Source of the DNA: Chimonanthus salicifolius
Lineage: Eukaryota > Streptophyta > Magnoliopsida > Laurales > Calycanthaceae
Length of the DNA stretch: 64,000 bases
Assembly (NCBI GenBank): GCA_013350335.1
Contig: CM023532.1
Location: 90,647,383 to 90,711,382 of the forward strand
Reading direction: 5' to 3'
Below are positions 21,700-34,379 of this stretch, one piece after another; position 1 is the first letter of the stretch, and the number at the start of each line of letters is the position of its first letter. Below the pieces are notes generated by a model. It made no database searches, had not been told where the DNA came from, and saw nothing but the letters and a program-made list of their open reading frames with translations. Made by a program: the position numbers and the translations under genes.

Positions 21700-22161
21700 A
21701 TGTCGAGTAACGTGGAGTATACGGAGTTGTGGGACAGAGGAACTCCTAGCAATCCAATAGATTTGGTGTCTGCTTTCAACAACTCCAACATGGAAGTGAA
21801 CATGGACAATCAAGAGGGATTACCCGAGGAGGTGGAAGTGGATCTAGCACCTCTTCCGGAAGAGCTTATGGAAGATTTTCCAATGATAAGAGAGATGGTG
21901 GGGGAGATAGATCCTGACTATATGTACAAGTTGTGCAATCAGGATGGGCACAGCTGTACGTACTGTCCCCACCCTCTGGAAGTCATTTGCCTGGCTTGTG
22001 GACTTCATGGGCACGGGAAGCAATGGACTAACTGTCCTTACATTGGAGGACCGGGGATAAGACCCTGCTTGACGTGTGGAGTATTGGGACACATGTCGAT
22101 GACGTGTCCTGATAGTTTCTTTATGTTTGAGGATGATGTAGGGTTTTCTGCGGAAGACTAG
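21700..22161 (+). CDS. ORF1 of element C: acidic protein with three zinc knuckles
   Basis: 153 residues, the same length as in B with about 23 differences and no stop. Knuckle 1 (LCNQDGHSCTYC) has lost its first Cys to Tyr. Knuckle 2 (CLACGLHGHGKQWTNC, CX2CX4HX6C) and knuckle 3 (CLTCGVLGHMSMTC, CX2CX4HX4C) are complete. B and C have lost different Cys residues, so the ancestor most likely had all three sites. The start at 21700 follows AAAG where B and E have ACAG, so the predicted 3' splice site is weaker. A damaged gag starts about 225 nt downstream. Function unknown; nucleic-acid binding is inferred from the knuckles. Confidence 0.7.
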   Translation: MSSNVEYTELWDRGTPSNPIDLVSAFNNSNMEVNMDNQEGLPEEVEVDLAPLPEELMEDFPMIREMVGEIDPDYMYKLCNQDGHSCTYCPHPLEVICLACGLHGHGKQWTNCPYIGGPGIRPCLTCGVLGHMSMTCPDSFFMFEDDVGFSAED

Positions 22162-22386
22162 GCTAAGAAGTAATAAGAAAGGTCATAAAAAAGAGGGTTA
22201 TTTTGTAAGGGTTGTGGGTACAATTTGTTATTGGAAGGGTTTATTTTAACCTTACCAACCCTTGTACTAGGATGAAATATGATTATATATAAAATATACA
22301 ATTTTATGATTCTATGAGGATTTATAGCACTTAATGTATGTTGTGAAGAAAACTAAGCCAATAATGTTTCCATGAATTAGGAAAAA

Positions 22387-23640
22387 ATGGCTCCAACGAG
22401 AAAGAGAGCCTGCAGAATAAAAAAGGGAAGGAGAAAGTATTACAAATTGGCTTTAGCGAAACGGCTCCAAAAAGAAAAACTCGACAAGACGATAAAGGGA
22501 AGGAGAAAGTGGTACATGAGAAGGAGCCATCGGTACATGATAAGGAGAAATCAGAACATGAGGAAGAATCACAGCACTCTCGGCGAGAAGAGGAGGATAG
22601 TGAACATTCATATCGACGGGAGGAAGAAGGGAACAACAGCAACAACGTGAGTTTACCATTCGTGCCTCTTGAACTACAGAGTTTGGTACAAGCAGTAGTT
22701 ACTTCTGTCCTCCAACAACATATGAATCGAGGTGGAAGCACGAGTAAGGCTAATGACCGGAATATGGTCAGAGACTTTCAACAACAACGCCCTCCTTACT
22801 TCAAGGGGAGAGAAGGGCCTGTTGGAGCGGAGAACTGGTTGAAGAAAATCTCCCAAATACGGACTCTACTGAACATCAAGAGTCATGCCCACAAGATTCT
22901 ATTGGCTACATCACAGCTGATAGATGATGCTGGTAAGTGGTGGGAAGTAGTGGAGAAACAGTAGGCACTTGTGCCAGAAAGGGAAAGGACTGCTATGAAC
23001 TGGGAGCAATTCTCAGAGACGTTTCTAGATCAGTATTTCTCGGAAGAAGAGAAGGAATGTCAGACCCAAGCCTTCTTGTCATTAGTGCAAGGCTCGATGA
23101 CAGTAGCTGAGTACCACCGGGAATTCCTCAGTCTATCAATCTATGCATTCTACATAGTGGATACGGAGTACCGGCATGCTCGCAAGTTCGAGCGTGGGTT
23201 GCGGTCAAACATTAGGGCCAGAGTGACCGTGTTCAAAGCTGCTACGCTGGCGGAAGTGGTCAGCAAAGCCACCATTGTTGAGCAGGAATTGGCTGAGTTC
23301 ACACAAGTTGACAACCATCGAGCACAGAGTGGGAGGGACACATATCAGCCCAACAAGAAGTTCCGACCGAACTTCAGCAGACCCTCACCATCTGTTGGAT
23401 TCACTAGGGGCTTTCGTCCCAGCCAGCCCTCTCAATCTGGAGCAATCACTCAGGCTTCTAGAGGAGTGGGCAACTGCTTCCACTGTGATCAGCCGGGTCA
23501 TCTCCGGAAGGATTGTCCAAACTCAATAGGCTTTCTTACTCTAGAGGATCATTTCGTCCACCGGCCAGACCAGTTAACTCTTGAGGAGGCAGGACGTATA
23601 ATCAGGCAAGACGGGTGCTTAATCCTACTGGAGCTGGACG
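22387..23640 (+). pseudogene. gag of element C (frameshift and internal UAG)
   Basis: MAPTRK at 22387, then a small insertion near 22403 shifts the frame; the gag frame resumes by 22509 (HEKEPSVHDKEKS). Capsid-like domain: YFKGREGPVGAENWLKK, ending in WWEVVEKQ and a UAG at 22962-22964, then ALVPERE...FLDQYFSEEEKE, EYHREFLSLS, RGLRSNIRARV. One intact CCHC knuckle follows (CFHCDQPGHLRKDC). B has the identical UAG. After about 23600 the frame changes into the protease frame. The product would be the structural protein of the particle in the cytoplasm. Confidence 0.85.
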
Positions 23641-24325
23641 ATTGTTTACGTTAACTTCTCCAGCGGATGAGGATCATTCGGTGATTCAAGGTATGGCGGT
23701 AGTGAGTAGTTCTTATACATATGCACTATTTGATTCTGGAGCTTCACACTCGTTCATAGCTGCATCATTTATAACTGCTACCGGTACCTTAGTTCAAAAA
23801 TTAGCCACAACACTCACAATTGTGTCCCCTGTCGGAGACTCAGCATTGGGACTTATATGCACCGCAGTTAATACTGAACTAGCTGGACTCAGATTTGAGT
23901 TCAATTATCTAGTACTCGACATGACAGAGTATGATATAATTTTCGGCATAAATTGGTTGGCTAAGTTCCAGGCTAACATTGATTGTTATCGCCGAAGAGT
24001 GACATTTTGGTCACCCGAAAGAAAGCAATATGTGGTTCGTGCAGACAAGCAAAGTGGACTGCAGGAAGGGTTGAACCACGTGGTATTGAATAATATCATC
24101 ATAAATAAAGCACCAATTACTGAACTTCCGGCAATTGTAAAAGAATTTGCGGATGTGTTTCCAAAAGAATTCCCTGGTTTACCACCCATGAGGGAGCTTA
24201 ATTTCGAAATCAAGTTATACCCTGGCACTGCACCATTGTCTTTACCAAATTATTGGACGGCGCCAGCAGAGATGTCTGAGCTAAAGAAGCAGATCGATGA
24301 ACTGCTCAGGCTAGGTTGCATCTGA
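23615..24325 (+). pseudogene. Aspartic protease and RT start of element C
   Basis: About 236 codons. The protease has the active-site motif ALFDSGASHSFI (residues about 38-49) and a later hydrophobic FNYLVLDMTEYDIIFGINWL motif typical of retropepsin-like domains in plant gypsy elements. Then comes the linker LPAIVKEFADVFP that leads into RT, reaching [13 protein letters not shown]. It ends at a TGA (24323-24325) where a CGA Arg codon is expected, matching CGA in B (39268 region). The next frame continues directly as RT. Catalytic Asp is present. Confidence 0.85.
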
Positions 24326-25489
24326 AACAGCACGTTGTCTTGGGGAGCTCCAGTACTGTTTGTAAAGAAGAAGGACGGTTCACTCCGAATGTGTGTAGAT
24401 TATCGGAAGCTGAATCAGTTAGCTGTCCGGAACAAATACCCTCTACCTAGGATCGATGATTTATTCGATCAATTGAGGGGTTCCAACCATTTTTCAAAGA
24501 TTGATTTGATGTCTGGTTATCATCAAATTCGGGTTAGGGAGGAAGATATAGAGAAGACAGCCTTCAGGACGCGGTATGGACTATACGAGTTTGTAGTCAT
24601 GCCATTTGGACTCACAAATGCGCCGGCTGTGTTCATGGATTTAATGAACAGGTTCTTCCGTCCGTATCTGGACCAGTTCATTATCGTGTTCATTGACGAT
24701 ATTTTGATTTATTCCAAGAGTCAGGAGGAACATGTAGAGCACCTACGGATAGTCTTGAATACTTTGAGGCAGAATAAGCTATATGCCAAGGCCAGTAAGT
24801 GTGAGTTCTGGCTATCTCAAGTGAATTTTTTGGGACATGTTATATCCGAAGAAGGAATAATCATGGATCCGGCTAAGGTGGCGGTAGTGAAAGACTGGAA
24901 AGCGCCAAAGAATGTAACCGAGATATGTAGTTTCTTAGGATTGGAGGGTTATTATCGAAAATTTATCATGGATTTTTCCAAAATAGCATCTCCATTGACT
25001 CGACTCACTCAGAAAGGAGTCAAGTATGAGTGGTCAGATCTGTGCAATCGGAGGTTTGAGGAGCTGAAATCTAAACTTACAACTGCTCCTATTTTAATTT
25101 TGCCGGAAAGAGGCAAAGGTTATGAAGTACAATGCGATGCTTCAGGAGAAGGACTGGGGTGTTCACTCATGCAATGTCATCATGTGGTGGCCTTTGGATC
25201 AAGACAATTAAAGATACACGAACGTCTTTATCCCACACATGATCTGGAACTAGCTGCAGTGGTCTTCGCACTCAAAAGTTGGAGACACTACCTCTACGGT
25301 GAGAAGTTTGAAGTATTTTCTGATCATAAAAGTTTGAAATACTTATTTGATCAAAAGGAGCTCAACCTGAGGCAGCGTAGATGGATGGAGTATTTGGCAG
25401 ATTATGAATTCACGCTTCGATATCATCCAGGCAAGGCAAACAAGGTGGCGGATGCCCTTAGCCGCCTATCACATGCATCGGTAGCATGA
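24326..25489 (+). pseudogene. Reverse transcriptase and RNase H of element C
   Basis: An open stretch of over 380 codons once the preceding stop is ignored. Counting from the Met at 24335: RT motifs [45 protein letters not shown] and the catalytic FIDD (residues 119-122). RNase H follows with [10 protein letters not shown] (Asp about 269), [13 protein letters not shown] (Glu about 306), FSDHKSL (Asp about 331) and KVADALSR (Asp about 374). Catalytic residues look complete, making this the best preserved enzyme in the window. It ends at TGA 25487 where B reads TGT (Cys). The motifs fit the Tekay/Del branch of Ty3/gypsy. Confidence 0.92.
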
Positions 25490-27011
25490 TTGATCAGAAC
25501 AGAATGGGAGATGTTGAACACCATTCGAGAGTTCAATCTTTATATCAACAACCATGGGAGTATATATAATTTAATCATATGGTCCAATATGGTCACCAAG
25601 ATTGAACAAGAACAACGAGCAGATCCGGAAGTGGAGGAGATATGGGCCAAGATGTCTACTGGCGTAGTCATACCTGAATGGGAATTATGACCAGGACAGG
25701 GTCTTTTATTCCTAGGAAGAGTATATGTGCCAAAGAGCTGTAGGAAAGAGCTATTGATTGAGGCACATCAATCCAAGCTCTCCATTCATCCGGGCAGCAC
25801 CAAAATGTATCCCGATTTGAAGAGACATTATTGGTGGCATGGACTCAAAAGAGATGTGGCGGAATTGGTGGCGCATTGTTTAACTTGTCAGGAAGTTAAA
25901 ACGGAACATTAGAAGCCACCAGGGTTACTCAAACCCTTACCAGTGCCAGAATGGAAATGGGAGCACATTTCTATGGATTTTGTGACGGGGTTGCCAAGAT
26001 CCTCAAAGGGCAGTGATGATATATAGGTCGTGGTAGATCGACTGACCAAGTATGCGCATTTTATTCCTATGAAGATGACGGATTCATCTGAGACGTTGGG
26101 TCGGCGGTATATCAAAGAAATCATTCGGCTACATGGCATTCCCCGAACTATAGTATCTGACAGAGATGGCGATTTACCGGCAGAGTGTGGCAGAGCATGC
26201 AGTCAGCTATGGGGACAGATCTACTGACTAGAACAACATTCCATCCACAGACTGATAGACAGTCAGAGAAGACGATACAAACCTTGGAAGATATACTGAG
26301 AGCATGCATGGTAGATTTCAAGGGTGGATGGGAGGACCACTTGCCACTGGTAGAATTCTCGTATAATAATAGCTATCAGGCAAGTCTCTAGATGGCCCCA
26401 TTCGAGGCTTTGTATGGTAGGCCTTGTTAATCACCAATGTGCTGGACAGAGGCTGGTGAGCCTGCACTAATAGGACCCAAGTTGGTTGCAGAGACCACCG
26501 CGCAAATTTAGTTGATACGTCAGCATTTATTGACTGTGCAGAGTCGGCAAAAGAGTTACGCTGATAAAAGGAGAAGGTTCCTTGAATTTGAAGTGGGGGA
26601 CTTGGTATTTTTAAAAGTCTCGCCACGGAAAGGACACATGAGGTCTAGAAAGAAGGGGAAACTGTCACCAAGATTTGTGGGACCGTTTCCCATCATAAGA
26701 AGAGTGGGGGATGTAGCTTATCAGATAACACTTCCTTCACAATTGAAGCTTTACACGATGTGTTTCACGTGTCGATGCTAAGAAAGTACAATCCCGATCC
26801 GCCCCATGTATTGAATGTGCAAGACATAGAAGTGCAAAGCGACGTGACATACGTTGAGAGGCCTGTCAGAATAGTGGAGACTGAGCTAAGGGTGTTACGA
26901 AATAGAGCGATTCAGTTCGTAAAAGTTGTATGGGACCGACATGGTGTTGAAGAAGCCACATGTGAACTTGAATCGGAGATGAGAACAGCTCACCCCGAGT
27001 TGTTTATGTAA
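25490..27011 (+). pseudogene. Integrase and chromodomain-like tail of element C
   Basis: In pieces: a spacer, then the zinc domain (EAHQSKLSIHPG...HCLTCQ, HHCC), and a core with [16 protein letters not shown] and [14 protein letters not shown] as D, D and E. A GPFPIIRRVGDVAYQ domain follows, then a tail (VVWDRHGVEEATCELESEM) that aligns in place with the degenerate chromodomain of Tekay-type integrases. Stops lie at about 25688 (CGA to TGA), 25910 (TAG), 26024 (TGG to TAG), 26389 (TAG), 26428 and 26507 (CAG to TAG). Frameshifts lie near 26173 and 26750. The tail end 'PELFM' at 27011 is the natural C-terminus, shared with B and E. Confidence 0.87.
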
Positions 27012-27057
27012 TTTATTTTGGAACCCTACTTCGTTCGATTTTCGGGACGAAAATTTT

Positions 27058-27067
27058 GAAAAGAGGG
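27058..27067 (+). promoter_or_regulatory. Polypurine tract of element C
   Basis: GAAAAGAGGG, followed by TTATAT and the 3' LTR start. B and E show the same TTATAT between the purine tract and the LTR, so the spacer is a family trait. Confidence 0.7.
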
Positions 27068-28240
27068 TTATATTGTAACACCCCAATTTCTCAATGATAT
27101 GAATATTTACGAAAATGCCACTAGATTGGTAAATTTATTAGATGTGATTGTAAATGACAAAATGGTGGGGCCCATTGTTCAAATTAAGATCCTAGGAACA
27201 TATAATAAGGATCAAATTTAAGTAAATGGGTAATGTACATCAAAATTGGGTCAAAATGGTTGATTAGGTCAAAGGACCCAATTGGGACCCAATGGGTTAT
27301 GGTGGACTTGTTTGACCATTGCGTAAGCTCAATTTTATTATGTTAAGCTAAATTGATTGGAAATGAGGTGAATGATAAATGGGTAGGCTTCATATAAGTG
27401 TGTAAACCACATGCAAAGGGCTAAACCAACCATAAATGGGTTTTGGCGCCAAATTGGATCCATGAGCTAAAGGGGGACCCAATGGGTCGAGTTAACCATG
27501 GTTGACCGTGTGGACCCTCAAGTGAGCTCAAATATGAGTGAAATCAGGTTGAGTTGGGACTGAAGTGAGTTGGAATTAAATTAAGTAATAGAGTTGACTC
27601 AATGCATTAAATGAATGGCATTAAGTGAGGTGAGTTGGGCTAATGAGTTGGGAAGTTAAGATTGGAACCCAAAGAGACCATTAATTCCATTGAGTCAAGT
27701 GGGAAGGTGAGTAGTTGTCCTGATCTCTCAAAGACTCAAAGACAAGTAATGGCACACGTTGGAAGTGAAGTGGTGCCTTGGCCAAGCCAAGGGTCACCAT
27801 GGTTGGGTGCGGCCTTAATGAGGAAAGATGGAGGGTCTTTCCATCTCCAGGGATGCATTGGTTGGTGCCAAGGGATGTCTTGGTTTGTGCCAACTGACTC
27901 CTTGGTTTGATCAAAGAGTAATGATGGTAAATGAATGGTTTTTGGGGCTGTTATACAAAGGAGATAAACCACCATACTTGGCCGATTTTCATCCCAAAGA
28001 AACCATAAACTTCATCTTTCTTCTCACTCTCTCAAAATCCATCTCTTTGGCCGAACCAGCCCATGGTGTTCTCACCATTGTTCAAGCTCATAATCGGCTA
28101 GAGACTAAGGAAGCAAGAAGGAGGGAAGCAAAGATCAAAGGCAAGAGGAAAGGCTTAGAGAATTGGTAAGTGTTTTCATGGAATTTTGTTTAATAAAATG
28201 GGTTAAATGGACCATGATTTGGCCATGGGATGGCAGAATC

Positions 28241-31200
28241 TGTAACGCCCCGCCCTTTCTGGGAATTTCAGAGTCTAATTTTTTTTTTTAAATAATAATA
28301 AAACATCGAAAGAGAGCGGGCGGCGTCACGACGCGAGTTAAGTTCAGACTACTCAAGTCTGAACCTTAACTGACCACCCATGTGTACATGGCCTAGACCA
28401 TGATAATGAATCACACATGGAACTAACATCAACATGCGGAATAACCTAGATTAACTGCGGAATAGAAAGACTAGATAGCAAGTAACAGTCTCAAACATTA
28501 ATTAACATAAATCATCCATCCAAAGTTATTAACCTAATCAAACCATAGCAAGTAATGACTTATTACATGACCAACAAAATATAGTTCGAATGACAGTAAT
28601 ATAAAGAAGTCCAGTCCATCATTCAAGCGCTTAGGCTTGGCTCCCCTTCCGGTCAACGACCTTTCCTTTTCCTTTACTTGTACCTGCATTCTCCTCTGAG
28701 GATAGAATTAGGGCGTTAGATCAACGTGTCCAATAGGTTCCTGAATCAGGGCTACCACATCATTAGCATATAAAACATGCATATATATCATAATACATGA
28801 TTAGTAAAAACAGGTAAAACAATGCTATGAAGTATGCACATGCAATGAACCTCCCCCATCATGTACATTCATAGCCACCATCATGTTACTCCTCCTGGCG
28901 TGACTTGCACCGCCGAAAGAGGACGTAACTCATAAATTGCAACACTATAGAACCTCATTCATAATCCCATGTCTATGCATGAGATGCCAATGCCTGTATG
29001 CCATTTGTTAATGCATAATATATCATTTGAAACACATAAAATAAAACAAGAGTCTCACAAGAAAACTGGGGTAAAACTGTGGTTACAAGTAGGTAGGAAA
29101 CCTATTGAAGAATCACTTTAGCGTTCGTTCTTTCTTAGGCTTTATCCGGTCACGACTCGCTCGTCGTTCAAATTTTGGTACCTTATTATGCAACAATAAG
29201 TAAATCATACTCTCATTTACATGTCCATTCACATATGAGACCTAAAACATCTTATAAGTCCTTTGATCAATCTTTTCATTTGGCTTGTATTCACAGATTT
29301 GCCATTGGTCTAACCAATGTCTAATCTTGCTCATAATCAAAGTTCATCAAAGTAATCTACCTTAGTGGGGTTCGGCCATACTACTTGGCCGAACCCTACC
29401 AATCCAATTTGTATTTCTTAATCCCTTCACAACCATTCAAATCACTTGGTTCCAATCCTCATTTTTATCCACCAACACTACTCCATGAAAATCAAATAAA
29501 AACCCTAAAGCAAACCATGGGGTTCACTTGATCTGATTGATCCTTCAACTTCCCATGATTATTCATGATTTAATCATGTTAACCCAACCATGAATTACAC
29601 ATGGTTCAGCCACATAACCAACCACCAAAACAGTCATTTAAACTTCACCAAAACCCATTACTTACTTACATGGGGTTAGGCCATCCAAGGTGGCCGAACA
29701 CTATGTCCATGTTTTGATCTTTTACACATGCTTTAGGCGTTATTTAAACATGCAATATCAGTATCATATTGCTGCCTTTAAACCTCTTAGAAACCATCTA
29801 ATTAAATTCATCCAAACAGTCCATAAAAGTCCATGGTTTCCATGTTTCACAACATGAAAACCAACAATATTTTACATGGGGTTCGGCCCTCCATGGTGGC
29901 CGAACCCAATGATTATTTTCACTATTTTTAAACCACCAATCATCATGTAATAAACAGCATATTATTACCGCGTTCAACCCTTTAAAAATTCATCTAAAAA
30001 CCAACCCAATTTCATAGGGTTCGGCCGTGCTTATTGGCCGAACACTATGACCTTTGGTTTTGAAACAATCAATCATTTATCTTAGGTCTGAATCAATCAT
30101 CCATATTCATGTTTTAACCTTCTTAAAACATGATTTTAAAACTAACACTGACATCTAATTACAGTCCCAATTTTATATGGTTTTAATTTCCAAAAACCAT
30201 CAACATCAACCACTTGTTTCCATGGGGTTCGGCCATGCAAAGTGGCCGAACCCAATGGTCCATTTCCATCTTTTAATCCACTGATTTAGACCATAAAAAC
30301 TTCAGCCTTTTCTGACATTCAAATACAGGTTTATAATCCTTTCAATAACATGTATTTGATTCTTAAATCAAACACAAAAATCAGTCCATAAAACCCATGG
30401 TTTTCATGTTTCCAAGACATGAAAACCAAGCAATCTTTCACATGGGGTTCGGCCCTTCATGGTGACCGAACCCAATGGTCATCTTTACCATTTCTAAACC
30501 TCCATTAATCAAGTTTAAAACCTTGGTATATTCAGCCATAACCATGGCCCAATACACACCCATTTTATTAATCCAAAAGTCCATGAAACACTTACCAAAT
30601 TCCAAGCTCTTCCTATTGCCTTTGCTCCTTGCCTTCTTCCTTTTATTTCTTCCTTTCTTCCTTAATTCCTTGCTAGTTTAAGCTTGAATAACTGGTGCCA
30701 AAAACCTCTGCTGCTCCAGCCAAGAACACGAATTGGAGAGAGGGAGAAAGAGATGGGAAACACTTGGGTTTGCAATGATAAAAATCGGCTAACCTTGGGG
30801 TTCATTGCTTTTGTATTTCAGCCACCATAACCTCTCAATTCCCTCATAACTTCTTAACAAAATCGATGGGCATTGGGTGCCATCCAAGGCACCCCTTGGC
30901 ACCTACCCATGCAGCCATTCAGATTTCCATGTAACTCATCTCAAACCCATCATTTGCATTTATCATTCAACATGGAACTCACCAAAACAAGTCCCCAACG
31001 TGTGGGACTTGTTTTGGTTGGTTTGAGACCAGCCAACCTCTTCAAATTTCCACTCAACTCACTGATTTTACAGCCCCTTCAATTTCCCTTTTGACTCACT
31101 TGAACTCAAGGCTATTTAGATTTCCATCTCAACTCACCCAACTCACATACTTAATGCATTTCATTTAATGCACATGTGTTGACTCACTACTTGATTTAAT

Positions 31201-31888
31201 TCCCACTCACTTCAGTCCCACTCAAACTGATTTAACTCATATTTTAGCTCCCTTGAGGGTCCACACGGTCAACCATAGTCAACATGACCCGTTGGGTCCA
31301 CCTTTAGCTCCTTGACCCGTTTTTGACTCCATGACACAATTAGGGTATTTTCGTCATTTGCAATTGGTTTTTACATATGGATCAAGCCTACCCATTTTTG
31401 CTATGGCTGATTTCCTATCAATTTAGCTTGACCTCATTTAATTTGAGCTTACACAATGGTCAAATCATCCAATTTGACCCATTGGGTCCAATTGAGCCAT
31501 TTGAACCATTTAACCATTTTCGACCCAATTGATGTTCATTACCCAATCAATCAAACTTGATATTTATAATGTGCTATTATGACCTTAATTTGAGCAATGG
31601 GCCCCACCAATCCCTTACTTACAATCACATTTATTGAATTCACCAATCCAGGGGCATTTTCGTAATTATTCCAATCATTGAGAATTCTTTGACCCAATTA
31701 ACTATTTTGACCCAATTTGATGTACATTACCCATCCATTATAATTTGACCCTTATAATATGTTCATAGGATCTTAGTTTGAGCAATGGGCCCCACTATTT
31801 TCTCATTTAAAATCATAATTATTAATTTCACCAAATCCAAGGGCATTTTCGTAATTTTCTGCTTCATTGAGAAATTGGGGTGTTACAG
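28241..31888 (-). mobile_element. Minus-strand solo LTR in the C 3' LTR (3648 bp)
   Basis: Plus-strand ends TGTAACGCCCCGCCCTTTC and GGGGTGTTACA; GAATC repeats on both sides (28236-28240, 31889-31893). Minus-strand order is as in other LTRs: CT patch (about 30733-30757), ATG-free leader, GTAAGT donor (ACTTAC at about 30590), GGTTCGGCC hairpins near 30443, 30220, 30018, 29878, 29673 and 29367, then a CAGACT/AGTCTG terminal hairpin near 28345. No internal region, so a solo LTR. Confidence 0.92.
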
Positions 31889-33525
31889 AATCTACCAAAG
31901 GTTTAGAATATGAATGTTGATGTTTAAAAAGAGGGAAAACATGGACCATAGGGTTCGGCCACTTTGGTTGGCCGAACTCCATGAAATAATTTGGTTAGGT
32001 TGATGGTTTTGAAGGCTAAAAACCATGCAAAACCATGGAGATTGGTACATGTTTTGATGAGGCAAAATAGTTGTTAAAAAGGTTTAAATCATGAATTTGA
32101 ATGTCATGATTTGGCCATGGAATGGCTGAATGCATCGAGGGTTTAAACTTTGGGTAAAGGTGCTTTAAATGATAAAAGTGAATCATTGGGTTCGGCCACT
32201 TTGGATGGCAGAACCCCATAAAGATATTTGGGTATTTGGATGGTTTTTGAAGGGTAAAAACCATGATAAACTTGGTGATTTTTACATGTTTTTTTATGGA
32301 CATAAGATGTAAGTTAAAAAGGTCCAAATCATGGGCATAGGGTTCGGCCACCTGGGATGGCCGAACCCCATGAAACTATTTGATAATTTGGTATGGTTTT
32401 TGGAGAGATAAAAACCATACCAATGGTGGAGAGTTTTTAAGTGTTTTATTTGGAATGAAAAATTAATGTGCAGGGTCAGCTATGGAATGGCTGAACTCTA
32501 TTGTTTCATGGCTAAGATACAATGAATGAGCTATGTATAATTGTTGGGAGAATTACGTCAAGAGAACCATTGGGTTCGGCCATGTGTATGGCCGAACCCC
32601 ATGGGTCATTTTAGGGGTGTTTAGAATTAAGAACATGTGGAAATTATAATGGGTTTTGTGTCATGATTGATAAGGCATGGATGGATCCATGTTTATGGAT
32701 CAGTTAGGGTTATGAACACACATATATGAAAGGTGATCAACCATGGGAAGAATGAGTGGCAAGGACGTAATTATGGCCGAAAATGAAGAATCCCATGGGG
32801 GATGATTGTGGACTTAGGGTTTAAATAAAAGACCAAATCTAAGGTGGTGAGGTTCGGCCATGTTGTATGGCCGAACCCCACTAAGGTGGATTTATTATGA
32901 ACCTTGGTTATTAAGAAAAATTAAACGAGGCTTAGCCTAGTGGCATTATGGTAAATATGTATGAAAAGAGCACATGACTTTAAAGAGGGGCTCAAACCAA
33001 AATTGTGAGGTTCGGCCATGTTGTATGGCCGAACCCCACCAAGTTATGGTTAGTAGATTAAGGTTTGTAAATAAAGTTATTTGGATGGTGTTGATCCAAA
33101 ACAAATGAAGGACAAATTGAAAGTGGGTAAGGTTCTGCCATGGGGTATGGCCGAACCCCACAGGGTGGTTTTTGGGATTTAAACCTAATAAGAAATCAAG
33201 AAGATTAAGTATTAACTTGTTGTTGTATAAATAAGGAAACGGAAGTTGAACGGCGTGCGAGTCGTAATCGGGTAAAGCTCAAAAAGAATGGACACTTAAG
33301 CGAAGTTTCAGTAGGTTTCCTACCTACTTGTAATCACATTTACACTTGGTTTTATGATGGTTTTTATGAGACATTGTTATACTATTATTTATGATATAGG
33401 ATTTAAATGATGAGATTTATTTACATGTTTCATATATTCATGGACATTTCACTCATGGACATGGGATGATGATTATGGAAACCGGAGCCCACACTCCGTC
33501 GGTATGCATGTGATGCAACTGTGGG

Positions 33526-33741
33526 GCCTCCTTAGGCGATGAGGGTCTCTCCAGGAGGAATTTCATGATTACGAGAGTCACATCGGCCTCCTTAGGCGAT
33601 GAGGGTCCCGCCAGGAGGAATATCATGATGATGAGAGTCACATCGGCCTCCTTAGGCGATGAGGGTCCCGCCAAGAGGAATATCATCAAGAAGAAATGAA
33701 AGAGTACTGTGGTTTACCTTGACGATGAGAGTCTCGTCAAG
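33526..33741 (+). repeat. GATGAG-loop hairpins in three 60-bp units (C 3' LTR)
   Basis: Units begin near 33526, 33586 and 33646: CCTCCTTAGGC, loop GATGAGGGTC, GCCAGGAGG (one unit decayed to CTCCAGGAGG). A final CTTGAC/GTCAAG hairpin around GATGAGAGTCTC is at 33718-33741. Confidence 0.85.
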
Positions 33742-34379
33742 TGATGGCTATGTATATGTGTGATGGGTGGGACTCATTACATTTGCACTTACATATATAG
33801 CATTGATTTCAGATGTTTTGGACGATCATATACTATATAGATGCATGTTGTATATACTAACCATGTGGTAGCCCTGATCTAAAAACCTACTGGACGCGTT
33901 GATCTAACGCCCTATTTCTATCCTTAGAGGATAATGCAGGATAAGGGAAAATGAAAGAGAAGGTCAAGGACCACGAGGGGAGCCAAGTTTAAGCGCTTGA
34001 GTGTTGGAATGGATTTATATTTTACTGTCATTTGAATTACATTTTATGGACATGTAATAACTAGTAACTTTACTATGGTTTGTTTATCGTTTGATATTGG
34101 ATGCTTGTTTAAGCAGTTTTAATGGGAGACTTGTACTTGCTATCTAATCAGTTTAATTCCTCAATTGGTCTAGTTTTATTCCGCATGATTTGATTAGTTC
34201 CATGTGTGGGTTGTTATTCGTGGTTTAGTCCATGCATACATGGGTGGCCAGTTAAGGTCGAACTTCGGTAGTCCGGACTTAGCTCGCGTCGTGACGTCGT
34301 CCGCCCTCTTCCGATGTTATTATATTATTATTTTAAAAAAAAATTAGACTCTGAATCTCGGAAAGGGCGGGGCATTACA

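Larger units (their letters stand above)
17625..34379 (+). mobile_element. Element C: full-length Tekay/Del-like retrotransposon inserted in B's gag
   Basis: LTRs at 17625-21259 and 27074-34379 (the latter carrying a solo LTR at 28241-31888), primer site at 21262, ORF1, gag, pro, RT, RNase H, integrase, and a purine tract at 27058. Flanks are TTACT (17620-17624) and TTAAT (34380-34384), one mismatch; the host gag reads on correctly across the joint. Net length is about 13.1 kb. The coding region has about nine stops and several frameshifts, so it is not autonomous now. It is close in sequence to B. Confidence 0.92.
27074..34379 (+). repeat. 3' LTR of element C, interrupted by a solo LTR
   Basis: TGTAACACCCCAATTTC at 27074 to GGGCGGGGCATTACA at 34379, with 28241-31893 removed about 3.65 kb. 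Donor GTAAGT lies near 28167, hairpins at 31952-33150, three 60-bp GATGAG units plus the final hairpin at 33526-33741, and the terminal hairpin near 34250-34280. It differs from the 5' LTR by point changes and by tandem-unit number. Confidence 0.9.
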
